A DNA stretch of 43,849 nucleotides, taken from Alphaproteobacteria bacterium UBA828. GTDB lineage: Bacteria; Pseudomonadota; Alphaproteobacteria; UBA828. Location of the stretch: NCBI GenBank assembly GCA_002296185.1, contig DBHM01000015.1, forward strand, positions 34,899 through 78,747, given 5' to 3'. Position 1 is the first letter of the stretch. Every line of letters begins with the position of its first letter. A program made the position numbers and the translations under genes. A model generated the notes under the pieces. It searched no databases. It saw only the letters and a list, made by a program, of their open reading frames with translations, and was not told the origin of the DNA. Below, piece after piece: positions 1-7,944 of the stretch.

Positions 1-36
1 ACTTCTTAAATAACTTACTAAGTAACTTCTTAGATA
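1..36. repeat. Three imperfect 12-bp tandem repeats at the left edge
   Basis: Positions 1-12, 13-24 and 25-36 read ACTTCTTAAATA, ACTTACTAAGTA and ACTTCTTAGATA, three copies of roughly ACTTCTTARATA. The array lies about 50 bp upstream of the first gene and may continue beyond the window edge. It could be a regulatory direct repeat or simple AT-rich sequence. Confidence 0.5.
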
Positions 37-87
37 GCTAATTAAACATCTATTAAAACTTATAGTTAGAGAACATAGGAGAAGAAA

Positions 88-1107
88 ATGAAATTCGGCA
101 TTACATTCAAGGGAGAGATGAACTCTCAGCGGTCGATTGCCATTGCAAGGCAGATTGAAATAGCCGGGTTTGAATATGCTTGGTTTTTTGATTCACATAT
201 ACTCTGGCGTGATTGTTATCATCAGATGGCCCGCGTACTAGAGCACACCACAAAAATAAAGACGGGGCCTTTAGTAACAAATCCGAATGTCCGAGACTGG
301 TCAGTAGCAGCGAGTATGTTTGCTACACTTTCTGTAGAAAACCAGAATCGTTTTGAATTAGCTGTTGGTCGTGGAGATAGCTCAATGCGCGTAATGGGTA
401 AAAGGCCTGCAACACTTGATAGAATGGCAGAATTTATTCATGCAATTAAAGGAATGGTTCGAGGAGATGAAGTCACATATGACGATTGCCCTTCACCAGT
501 CAAACTAGAGTGGGCTAATGGATATGATTTACCCGCGTGGGTTGCTGCATACGGCCCTAAAGCTCTTGCATGTGCTGGAGAACATGGTGATGGACTAGTA
601 GTCCAACTTAGTGATCCTGATCTATGTAAATGGTTCTCAAATCAAGCTATTCAAGCGGGGGAAAAAATAGGTAGGGACATGTCTGAATTCAAAGTTCTTT
701 CGTGCGCCCCGGTATGGGTAGGGGACAAAGATCTTGGATATAAGCAAACCAAGTGGTTCCCCGCAATGGTTGGTAATCATGTAGCAGATGTCGTAGAAAA
801 ATACGGACTAGATTCAGGACTTATACCAGACAGTCTAACTCAATATATAGAAAATCGAAGGGGAGCAAACGCTGACGAAGGTTACAATTATAAAGAACAT
901 GCTAATAAAGAATCAGATAATAGTGATTATGTGTCCCAGGAAATAACTGAGTCATTTTGTATACTTGGAGAGCCATCAGAACACATAGAAAAACTAAAAA
1001 AATTAGAGGATTCAGGTGTAGATCTTTTTGTTATTTATTTAACAAATGGTGAAGAAGAAAGAATAATTGGAGAGTACGCAGAACATATAATTCCACACTT
1101 TTCATAA
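88..1107 (+). CDS. LLM-class (luciferase-like) flavin-dependent oxidoreductase
   Basis: This 339-residue protein has the bacterial luciferase-like TIM-barrel pattern: a KFGITFKGE start strand, an early helix with AxxxExAGFEYAWFFDSH, a TGPLVTNPNVRDW segment and a NRFELAVGRGDSS glycine-rich stretch. The fold resembles F420- or FMN-dependent oxidoreductases of the methylenetetrahydromethanopterin-reductase type; the cofactor cannot be decided by eye. The ATG at 88 follows a good Shine-Dalgarno AGGAGAAG. The M20 amidohydrolase starts 39 bp downstream on the same strand, so the two are probably co-transcribed, which suggests oxidation of a nitrogenous substrate or its products. The substrate is unknown. 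Confidence 0.85.
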   Translation: MKFGITFKGEMNSQRSIAIARQIEIAGFEYAWFFDSHILWRDCYHQMARVLEHTTKIKTGPLVTNPNVRDWSVAASMFATLSVENQNRFELAVGRGDSSMRVMGKRPATLDRMAEFIHAIKGMVRGDEVTYDDCPSPVKLEWANGYDLPAWVAAYGPKALACAGEHGDGLVVQLSDPDLCKWFSNQAIQAGEKIGRDMSEFKVLSCAPVWVGDKDLGYKQTKWFPAMVGNHVADVVEKYGLDSGLIPDSLTQYIENRRGANADEGYNYKEHANKESDNSDYVSQEITESFCILGEPSEHIEKLKKLEDSGVDLFVIYLTNGEEERIIGEYAEHIIPHFS

Positions 1108-1146
1108 ACCCTTTTTACTAAAATAACTAAAAAAGTAGGTCTAGAT

Positions 1147-2382
1147 ATGAATAATTTCAGAGTAAACCACGATCGATTGTGGAACAGTCTTATGGATATG
1201 GCCAAAATAGGGGCTACAGAAAAAGGAGGTGTATGCAGACTGACCTTAACAGACGTTGATAAAGAAGCTAGGGATCTATTCGTAAATTGGTGCAAAGATG
1301 CCGGCTGCGAAGTGTCAATCGATGAAATGGGAAATATTTTTGCCCGACGGGCAGGGAAAAATAATTCTCTCGCACCAGTTATGACAGGTAGTCATATTGA
1401 TAGTCAGCCGACAGGCGGTAAATACGATGGTATATATGGTGTGCTTGCAGGACTTGAAGTAATTAGGACATTGAATGATATGGGTATTGAAACAGAACGC
1501 CCAATTGAGGTTACCTCTTGGACGAACGAGGAAGGTTCAAGATTTGCACCAGCAATGATTGCTTCTGGGGTTTTTGGAGGAGTTTTTGATCTAGAATATG
1601 GACTATCTAGAAAGGACGCAGATGGAAAAACTATTGGGGAAGAATTAAAAAGAATTGGCTATGCGGGCCCGGAGAAATGCGGCGGTAGAGAAATATCAGC
1701 ATTTTTTGAAGTCCATATTGAGCAAGGGCCAATTTTAGAGGCAGAAGAAAAAACTATTGGTGTTGTTCAGGGTGTTCAAGGAATGAGATGGTATGACGTT
1801 GAAGTTATTGGCATGGAAAGTCATGCCGGGACCACACCAATGGAAAGAAGAAAAGACGCAATTGTAGGCGCAAGTCGGATGGTTGATGCTCTTAGTGATA
1901 TTGGAAATGAAAATACACCAGATGCCAGGACAACCTGTGGTGTGTTTGAAGTTAGTCCAGGTTCACGCAACGTCATACCTGGCTCAGTATCTTTCACAGT
2001 AGATATTAGGCATCCCGATTCTGATATCCTTAAAAAACTAGGGGAAGATTTTAGAGATAGATGTGAAAAAATTACTTATGAAATGTCATTAGAACTAAAG
2101 TTTGATGAAATTTGGCATTCGCCACCAGTAAAATTTAATGATGATTGTATAAATGCTGTAGCTAGTGCAGCTGAATCTCTTGGATTAGAAAGCAGGCCTA
2201 TCACTTCTGGAGCTGGCCATGATGCTGTTTATGTATCCAAAGTTGCACCAGCCTCAATGATATTTATTCCTTGTGCTGATGGTATCAGCCATAATGAAGT
2301 CGAGTCTGCCACAAAGGGCGATGTCTCTGCGGGTTGTGATGTTTTACTTAACGCTATGCTAGAAAGAGCTAACTCGGTTTAA
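1147..2382 (+). CDS. M20-family Zn amidohydrolase (N-carbamoyl-L-amino-acid hydrolase / allantoate amidohydrolase type)
   Basis: This 411-residue protein belongs to the hydantoinase/carbamoylase branch of peptidase family M20, which hydrolyses N-carbamoyl amino acids, beta-ureidopropionate or allantoate, releasing CO2 and ammonia. Metal-site residues are visible: H83 in GSHIDSQPTGG, bridging D94 in GKYDG, the E128-E129 pair in WTNEEGSRF, H190 in FEVHIEQGP and H382 in DGISHNEVE. The dimerisation/lid domain (about 210-325) carries the typical ESHAGTTPMERRKDA and NVIPGSVSFTVDIRHP segments. Length is normal. It follows the flavin oxidoreductase by 39 bp. The exact substrate within the family cannot be assigned from sequence alone. 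Confidence 0.9.
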   Translation: MNNFRVNHDRLWNSLMDMAKIGATEKGGVCRLTLTDVDKEARDLFVNWCKDAGCEVSIDEMGNIFARRAGKNNSLAPVMTGSHIDSQPTGGKYDGIYGVLAGLEVIRTLNDMGIETERPIEVTSWTNEEGSRFAPAMIASGVFGGVFDLEYGLSRKDADGKTIGEELKRIGYAGPEKCGGREISAFFEVHIEQGPILEAEEKTIGVVQGVQGMRWYDVEVIGMESHAGTTPMERRKDAIVGASRMVDALSDIGNENTPDARTTCGVFEVSPGSRNVIPGSVSFTVDIRHPDSDILKKLGEDFRDRCEKITYEMSLELKFDEIWHSPPVKFNDDCINAVASAAESLGLESRPITSGAGHDAVYVSKVAPASMIFIPCADGISHNEVESATKGDVSAGCDVLLNAMLERANSV

Positions 2383-2407
2383 TTAAATTAATTTAAGTTC
2401 TAGTTTA

Positions 2408-3415
2408 TTACCCAGTACTGTCAGTATCAGGGGAACGATGCTTCATTATCTTCATGGTTACATGTTCTCCTGATGTTGTTTTACTATATTTAGGTGGATT
2501 GTCATCACTATGACAAGTAGAAATGCATTCAACCTCGGCATCATAATTAGGTTGATGAAAAAACAAGAGAGAAGTTTTACTGATATGGGCTTTATCCCTT
2601 GGTGGGTTAGACACACGATGCATAGTCGAAACCCAACGGTCGTTTGTCCATTCTGCCATTAAGTCACCTATATTGATTGAGAACGCACCAGGTATCCAGG
2701 GCACTTTTTCCCAGCCCCCATCCCTACGCTCAACCTCTAAACCTCCAATATCAGTATTTGTGTTAACAATTGTTAAACTTCCGTAATCGGTATGCTCTCC
2801 CCCGCGCAATTGACCGGTATCAGGATTTTTTTCCTGTCCAGGATAGTGAATTACGCTAAAATTTGTTATATGGTTATTGATTTTATTTTCAAAGAAATTT
2901 TCGGGCATATCTAGAGCAACTGCGAAAATTTTCATTAAGTCATTAGAGAGCCTATTCATTTCCAAAAAATATTTTTCCCAGACTGCACGCATTTCAGTCG
3001 GTCGATCAGGCCAAAAATTTGGTGCAAAGAAGCGGGCACCTGCCTGCCCAAAATGATACTCGTCATAGGGCACATTGAATGGGCCTATGCTAAAACTCTC
3101 CTTAAGATCAGGCGGAGTATCATGGTCAAGGCTGCTAGCAAGACTCTCACTTAACATAGGGGTATAACCTCTATAGCGATCAGGCGGCATCTTTAGAGCC
3201 ATCTTCTCCCAGGTAGGTAAATTAAAGTAGTCTTCACTTACTTCATACATTTCTCTAATTAGATCATCAGAGACACCATGGCCCGTAATAACTAAAAAAC
3301 CTATCTCTCGGCATGCTGCATCTACTAAAGACGCAACATCACGCTTTTCTGATTCTCCGCCAAGCCGAAAAGGTTCGATATTAATCAAAGGGATTACACT
3401 ATTTGATGAATTCAT
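2408..3415 (-). CDS. Isopenicillin-N-synthase-like 2-oxoglutarate/Fe(II) dioxygenase
   Basis: This 335-residue protein has the DIOX_N-like N-terminal domain (VPLI-like start, GFLVITGHGV near 39-47) and the 2OG-Fe(II) double-stranded beta-helix. The iron triad is H208 and D210 in GGEHTDYGSLT plus H266 in STMHRVSNPP. The usual RxS 2-oxoglutarate-binding motif reads K280-T-S282. Bacterial members hydroxylate or desaturate small molecules; the substrate is not predictable. It is convergent with the amidohydrolase (25 bp gap) and divergent from the CoA-transferase across 186 bp containing tandem repeats and a palindrome. Confidence 0.87.
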   Translation of the reverse strand: MNSSNSVIPLINIEPFRLGGESEKRDVASLVDAACREIGFLVITGHGVSDDLIREMYEVSEDYFNLPTWEKMALKMPPDRYRGYTPMLSESLASSLDHDTPPDLKESFSIGPFNVPYDEYHFGQAGARFFAPNFWPDRPTEMRAVWEKYFLEMNRLSNDLMKIFAVALDMPENFFENKINNHITNFSVIHYPGQEKNPDTGQLRGGEHTDYGSLTIVNTNTDIGGLEVERRDGGWEKVPWIPGAFSINIGDLMAEWTNDRWVSTMHRVSNPPRDKAHISKTSLLFFHQPNYDAEVECISTCHSDDNPPKYSKTTSGEHVTMKIMKHRSPDTDSTG

Positions 3416-3464
3416 AATTTATAAAACTTCCCTGAATTTTATAGTTTAATATTCTATAGCCAAT

Positions 3465-3500
3465 ATAATCATAATAACCATAATAACCATAATAATCACA
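3465..3500. repeat. Four 9-bp tandem repeats in a divergent promoter region
   Basis: Four adjacent 9-mers (ATAATCATA, ATAACCATA, ATAACCATA, ATAATCACA) run through the 186-bp gap between the divergent dioxygenase and CoA-transferase genes. They may be regulator-binding direct repeats or a microsatellite-like array. Confidence 0.6.
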
Positions 3501-3507
3501 CTAGTGT
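3498..3507. promoter_or_regulatory. Perfect 10-bp palindrome, candidate operator
   Basis: ACACTAGTGT is a perfect dyad overlapping the last 9-bp repeat. A TATAAT (3532-3537) lies 24 bp downstream and 64 bp before the CoA-transferase start, which could be its -10 box, although no good -35 box is seen. The location suggests an operator for one or both divergent genes; this is inference only. Confidence 0.3.
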
Positions 3508-3601
3508 AGTATTATTAACCTAAACAGTGTCTATAATGCTTAGACTATAGCTATTATCATTTGATTCTAATTTTTTTTAAGATAGATGTTAAGTTACTAC
3601 T

Positions 3602-4822
3602 ATGAAAAATAAACCTGCTGAAATAGACCTTCCACTAAAAGGAATACGTATCATTGACCTTGCAACTTTTGTTGCTGCACCATTTGCTGCTAGTATTTTA
3701 AGCGAATTTGGTGCTGATGTAATTAAGGTAGAGGACCCTAAGTCCGGAGATTCATTAAGAAAATTTGGCACCCCAACACCTAGGGGAGATGGCCTAACCT
3801 GGCTTACTGAGGCAAGAAATAAACGATCTATAACTCTAAATTTAAGGGACCCAGAAGGGCAAAAAATTTTTATAGATTTAGCAGAAAGTGCCGACATAGT
3901 TTGTGAAAATTTTCGACCAGGAACACTTGAAAAATGGAATATTGGGTGGGACATACTCCACAAACTTAACCCACAATTAATACTATTAAGAGTATCAGGT
4001 TACGGCCAAACTGGGCCCTATAAGGACCGACCTGCTTTCGCTAGAATAGCCCATGCCTTTGGAGCCCTTTCCTATCTAACAGGTATGCCTGGAGGACCAC
4101 CTCTAACACCAGGGTCCACCTCTCTAGCTGATTATATCTCAGGACTTTATGGGGCTGTAGGTATATTACTTGCTCTTAGAGCTAGAGATTCATCTGGCAA
4201 TGGGCAAATGATAGATATCGCACTTTTTGAATCGGTATTTAGAGTACTTGATGAAATAGCAACAGCATATTCTTGGAATGGTACAGTACGTCCTCGACTG
4301 GGAGTCCATACATCTAATGCCTGCCCTCATGGTCATTTTGAAACTGCTGATAATGAATGGATATCCATTGCCTGCACAAATGATAAAATGTTCGCTCGTT
4401 TTGCTGAGGTAATGGGTTGCCCAGATCTAAGCAGCCCCAATCAATTTGGAAACTATTTAACGCGCATTAAACATGCTGACGAAGTCAATGCCATAGTTTC
4501 AAAATGGTTCAAAGAACTTAATAGGGCTGATGCTTTAGAAAAATGCTTGAAAGGTAGTGTTCCTGCGGCCCCAGTAAATTCGATTGCCGATATATTTCAG
4601 GACCAACATTATAAAGAACGTGGAACAATAATTGGTATTTATGAACCAACTCTAGATGAAGAGATTATGGTACCTGCACCTCTACCACGACTTAGCTCTA
4701 CTCCTGGTAAAATTAAAAATCTAGGGCCAACTCTTGGAAATGCAAATGATGAAATCTATGGGGGTGAACTAAAAATGGAAGCTGATCAGATAATTGATTT
4801 AAAACGCCGTGGGATCATATAA
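3602..4822 (+). CDS. CaiB/BaiF class III CoA-transferase
   Basis: This 406-residue protein matches the family III CoA-transferases, which move CoA between acyl-CoA donors (often succinyl-CoA) and carboxylic acid acceptors. It begins with the typical LKGIRIIDLATFVAAPFAA strand-helix and EFGADVIKVEDP. The segment LTWLTEARNKRSITLNLRDPEG and the RVSGYGQTGPY motif are characteristic. The likely catalytic aspartate is D177 in SLADYISGLYGAVG. Length is normal. It stands alone, divergent from the dioxygenase; the acyl-CoA synthetase 700 bp downstream suggests organic-acid activation nearby. The acceptor acid is unknown. Confidence 0.9.
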   Translation: MKNKPAEIDLPLKGIRIIDLATFVAAPFAASILSEFGADVIKVEDPKSGDSLRKFGTPTPRGDGLTWLTEARNKRSITLNLRDPEGQKIFIDLAESADIVCENFRPGTLEKWNIGWDILHKLNPQLILLRVSGYGQTGPYKDRPAFARIAHAFGALSYLTGMPGGPPLTPGSTSLADYISGLYGAVGILLALRARDSSGNGQMIDIALFESVFRVLDEIATAYSWNGTVRPRLGVHTSNACPHGHFETADNEWISIACTNDKMFARFAEVMGCPDLSSPNQFGNYLTRIKHADEVNAIVSKWFKELNRADALEKCLKGSVPAAPVNSIADIFQDQHYKERGTIIGIYEPTLDEEIMVPAPLPRLSSTPGKIKNLGPTLGNANDEIYGGELKMEADQIIDLKRRGII

Positions 4823-4919
4823 ATTATTAAATCCATACTAAATAACTAGCTATCAAAAATACCTAAAAAATTTCTTAGTTTCTATTTGTTTGCAATTGGC
4901 AGACATAAAGATCTATATT

Positions 4920-5429
4920 CTAAAAATCTCCAGGGACTAATAGATGATTTATATATCCAACTCGCGGAGAAATTTCTGACCATTTATTAATGGATAGGTC
5001 TAAAGATAGAAAACTACCTGGAGGAAAATTTTTGGCAAACCTGGCATATTTCTCTCCACCAGAAGCTGCTAAAATTAGGCCTAAACTTTGAAGACATGGA
5101 TTATGCCCAACTAACAAGATTGAGCACACAGAGTCCTTTTGCGATTGTAATAGCAACATAACCTCATCTGCAGACGATCCATAAAGACAATCATTAATAA
5201 TACTGGTAGCTTCAGGAATTACCTTATCTATAATCTGGAAAGTAGAATTTGCTCGCAATGCGTTCGAACAAAACGATAAATCCCATGAAATTCCTTGTTT
5301 AATTAGAACTTCAGAAAGATATTCTATGTCAGCTTTCCCCTTACTTTTCAGGGGTCTTTCTATATCACCATTGGGCCCTGCTACATCAGCTGAACCGTGA
5401 CGAAGAAGATATAAAGTTCTTTTTTTCAT
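4920..5429 (-). CDS. SixA-like histidine phosphatase family protein
   Basis: This protein of about 169 residues carries the phosphohistidine RHG motif at the N-terminus (YLLRHGSADV, H11) and a second histidine in LLVGHNPCLQSL, as in SixA-type phosphohistidine phosphatases. ATG at 5429 is preferred because family members start right before the KRTLYLLRHG strand; a GTG at 5447 would add six residues. Neither start has a clear Shine-Dalgarno. It lies alone between two plus-strand acyl-metabolism genes. Its substrate, protein phosphohistidine or small phosphoester, is not determinable. Confidence 0.8.
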   Translation of the reverse strand: MKKRTLYLLRHGSADVAGPNGDIERPLKSKGKADIEYLSEVLIKQGISWDLSFCSNALRANSTFQIIDKVIPEATSIINDCLYGSSADEVMLLLQSQKDSVCSILLVGHNPCLQSLGLILAASGGEKYARFAKNFPPGSFLSLDLSINKWSEISPRVGYINHLLVPGDF

Positions 5430-5521
5430 GGCTGTTAATTTAAACACAAATATTGCAATAAATCTAACTTCATAACAAAATTAAGTGTATTATTGTTTAG
5501 GATATATTAGGAGAATTCGTT

Positions 5522-7165
5522 ATGGCTAATAAAAGCCCAAATAGTGATAGTCGTTATGAGTCTGGCCTATCTAAAACTAAAGCAAATTACACAGCTCTCA
5601 CTCCTCTTACTTTTTTAGAAAGAGCCGCTCATGTTTATCCTAACCGCACAGCGTGGATCCATGAAAATAGATCAGCTACCTATACCGAGTTTTATGAAAG
5701 ATGTAGAAAACTTGCCTCAGCTCTCCATAAAAGAGGTATAGGACCAGACGATACTGTTGCGATAATGTCTCCTAATACACCCGCTATGCTTGAGTCTCAT
5801 TATGGAATTCCGATGGTTGGAGCTGTAATTAATGCATTAAACTATCGTTTAGATGCAGAAACTATCGCTTTCACCCTCGATCACGGAGAAGCATCTGTTT
5901 TGTTAACGGACAGATCATTTTCACCAACGATAAAGAAAGCACTAAAACTTTGTTCAGTCGAACCACTCGTTATAGACATTAATGATACACCCTCAGAAGG
6001 GGGTGAGTTGATTGGCTCTATTGAATACGAAGATTTTCTCGCAGAAGGCGATAAAGATTTTTCCTGGAGATGGCCAGAAGATGAATGGGAAGCAATAGCA
6101 CTAAACTATACCTCAGGTACAACTGGGAACCCAAAAGGTGTAGTTTATCATCATCGCGGTGCATATCTCAATTCCATAGGTAATTCTATGGCATGGCAAA
6201 TGACTGATAACCCCTGTTATCTATGGACATTACCAATGTTTCATTGCAATGGATGGTGTTTTACATGGGCGATAACTATACATGCTGGTACACACGTTTG
6301 CTTGAGAAAAGTAGAAGCCGGAGCAATATATAAATCTATTCTTGAAAATAAAGTTACTCATTTTTGTGGTGCTCCTATCGTACTTAATATGATCAACAAC
6401 GCTGAAGAAAGTGAAAGAAAAGAATTTGAACAAATAGTTAATGTAATGACTGCAGCCGCACCACCACCACCAGCAGTTCTAGAAAAAATGGAGTCTTCTG
6501 GATTTCGTGTAACACATGTATATGGTTTGACAGAAGTATATGGCCCTGTAACAGTATGTGCCTGGCATAAAGAATGGGACGATCTATCCCCTTCAGAACA
6601 AGCACGAAAAAAAGCAAGGCAGGGCGTTGCTTATAACACCCTAGAGGGCTTAGCTGTATCTGACACTAAATCTCTAGAACCAAAACCAAAAGATGGAGAG
6701 ACTATGGGTGAAGTTCTGATGCGCGGAAATACAGTTATGAAGGGCTACTTAAAGAATCCAAAGGCTACTGAAGAAGCTTTCAAAGGGGGCTGGTTTCATA
6801 CAGGTGACCTAGGTGTAATGGACCCAGATGGATATATTGCACTTAAGGATAGAGCGAAAGACATAATAATTTCAGGAGGTGAGAACATTAGTACTATCGA
6901 AGTTGAAAATGTACTATATAAACATCCAGCAGTAATGGAGGCGGCGGTTGTAGCTCGTGAAGATACAAAATGGGGTGAAACCCCTTGTGCCTTTGTAACG
7001 CTGAAAGATGGTCAAAATACTACGCCAGATGAACTAATTTCTTTTTGCAGTGATAATATGGCCCGCTATAAAGTCCCAAGAAATGTAGTTTTAGGACCAC
7101 TTCCCAAGACCTCAACAGGGAAAGTGCAAAAATATATTCTGCGTGATCGTGCTAAAGAAATTTAA
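5522..7165 (+). CDS. AMP-dependent acyl-CoA synthetase (short/medium-chain or aryl acid type)
   Basis: This 547-residue protein belongs to the ANL superfamily and activates a carboxylate through acyl-adenylate to acyl-CoA. The P-loop-like YTSGTTGNPKG lies at about 195-205, the LPMFHCNGWCFTW block near 238, YGLTEVYGP near 338, the hinge region RAKDIIISGGEN near 446-457 and the catalytic lysine in PKTSTGKVQ close to the C-terminus. The FHCNGW type resembles plant-like acyl-activating and methylmercaptopropionyl/butyryl-CoA ligases rather than classic FadD. A strong AGGAG lies 8 bp before the ATG. Probably monocistronic. The acid is not identifiable. Confidence 0.9.
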   Translation: MANKSPNSDSRYESGLSKTKANYTALTPLTFLERAAHVYPNRTAWIHENRSATYTEFYERCRKLASALHKRGIGPDDTVAIMSPNTPAMLESHYGIPMVGAVINALNYRLDAETIAFTLDHGEASVLLTDRSFSPTIKKALKLCSVEPLVIDINDTPSEGGELIGSIEYEDFLAEGDKDFSWRWPEDEWEAIALNYTSGTTGNPKGVVYHHRGAYLNSIGNSMAWQMTDNPCYLWTLPMFHCNGWCFTWAITIHAGTHVCLRKVEAGAIYKSILENKVTHFCGAPIVLNMINNAEESERKEFEQIVNVMTAAAPPPPAVLEKMESSGFRVTHVYGLTEVYGPVTVCAWHKEWDDLSPSEQARKKARQGVAYNTLEGLAVSDTKSLEPKPKDGETMGEVLMRGNTVMKGYLKNPKATEEAFKGGWFHTGDLGVMDPDGYIALKDRAKDIIISGGENISTIEVENVLYKHPAVMEAAVVAREDTKWGETPCAFVTLKDGQNTTPDELISFCSDNMARYKVPRNVVLGPLPKTSTGKVQKYILRDRAKEI

Positions 7166-7202
7166 TTGCAATATTAAAACCCTACTCAATGTTCGCGTAT
7201 TT

Positions 7203-7910
7203 CTAGTGATGCAACCATTTTTTCAAAAACGGTGGTAACCACTTTTTTACTTCTAATACACATTGAGATGCCAATAAGCGTTGCTGGTCAGCAGGCTGGG
7301 CTTCTGGCCGATTTAATTGAGGGGCCCCACGAACAGAAGTAATCCATTTATTAATTGTCTCAACAGTTATTTCAGGATGGAACTGGAGACCAAAAACACT
7401 ACTTCCTAAACTAAAAGCCTGATTCTGATATATATCTCCAGTTGCTAATAATCTTGAATTTTTCGGCAGCTCAAAGCCTTCTCTATGCCATTGATAAAAT
7501 AAGGCCTCAGAGGGGAAAAATTCTTTTCCTTCTGGAGTAGGCCTGACTGAGTGAAACCCTATTTCCCTTAATCCCTGTGGATGAGGGCCAACAGCATAAC
7601 CAAGGCTAGCAGAAATCATTTGGGCCCCTAAGCATATTCCCAAAAGCGGGGAGTCATATTTAACCTGCTCACCAATCCATTCTATTTCCTCTTTAATATA
7701 TCCTATATTGCTATCCTGAGAAATAAGTTGGGGGCCTCCAAATACAACAGTTGCGGAAAATTCCTCTGGCTTTCCAGCAATTAACCTCGGCAGATTATCT
7801 CCAAGCATTGGGCAACATACTGACGTTTCATAGCCAAGGTCATTTAAGGCATCTTTTACATTACCAGGATTTGCTTCTTCAGAGTGTGTAATGAAGAGAA
7901 TTTTAGAAAT
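7203..7910 (-). CDS. Class I glutamine amidotransferase-like protein, probable ATT start
   Basis: The protein has the GATase1 triad: nucleophile elbow LLGICLGAQM (Cys93) and GLQFHPEIT (His178, Glu180), numbered from 7910. The first in-frame ATG (7808) would cut off the N-terminal Rossmann strand. Upstream, the frame stays open and encodes ISKILFITHSEEANPG, a normal family N-terminus. AAGGAG at 7919-7924 sits 8 nt before an ATT codon at 7910 (5 nt before another ATT at 7913), with no ATG, GTG or TTG available there. I therefore place the start at 7910, giving 235 residues, the usual length for GMP-synthase-like GATases. It follows the 2OG oxygenase by 34 bp, so the two likely form an operon. 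The acceptor partner is unknown. Confidence 0.8.
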   Translation of the reverse strand: MSKILFITHSEEANPGNVKDALNDLGYETSVCCPMLGDNLPRLIAGKPEEFSATVVFGGPQLISQDSNIGYIKEEIEWIGEQVKYDSPLLGICLGAQMISASLGYAVGPHPQGLREIGFHSVRPTPEGKEFFPSEALFYQWHREGFELPKNSRLLATGDIYQNQAFSLGSSVFGLQFHPEITVETINKWITSVRGAPQLNRPEAQPADQQRLLASQCVLEVKKWLPPFLKKWLHH

Positions 7911-7918
7911 AATAACTA

Positions 7919-7924
7919 CTCCTT
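7919..7924 (-). promoter_or_regulatory. Shine-Dalgarno that fixes the ATT start of the GATase gene
   Basis: On the minus strand these six bases read AAGGAG. They precede consecutive ATT codons by 5 and 8 nt, while the first downstream ATG is more than 100 nt away. This is the main evidence for non-canonical initiation. Confidence 0.65.
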
Positions 7925-7944
7925 GAATAATTTATCGGGTTAAA

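Noticed and set aside
2383..2396. 14-bp palindrome TTAAATTAATTTAA between convergent genes
   Set aside because: Composed only of A and T in an AT-rich genome; expected often by chance, and no T tract follows to make a terminator.
3589..3963. 124-codon minus-strand frame at the 5' end of the CoA-transferase
   Set aside because: Lies fully opposite a clear family III CoA-transferase and has no recognisable motif.
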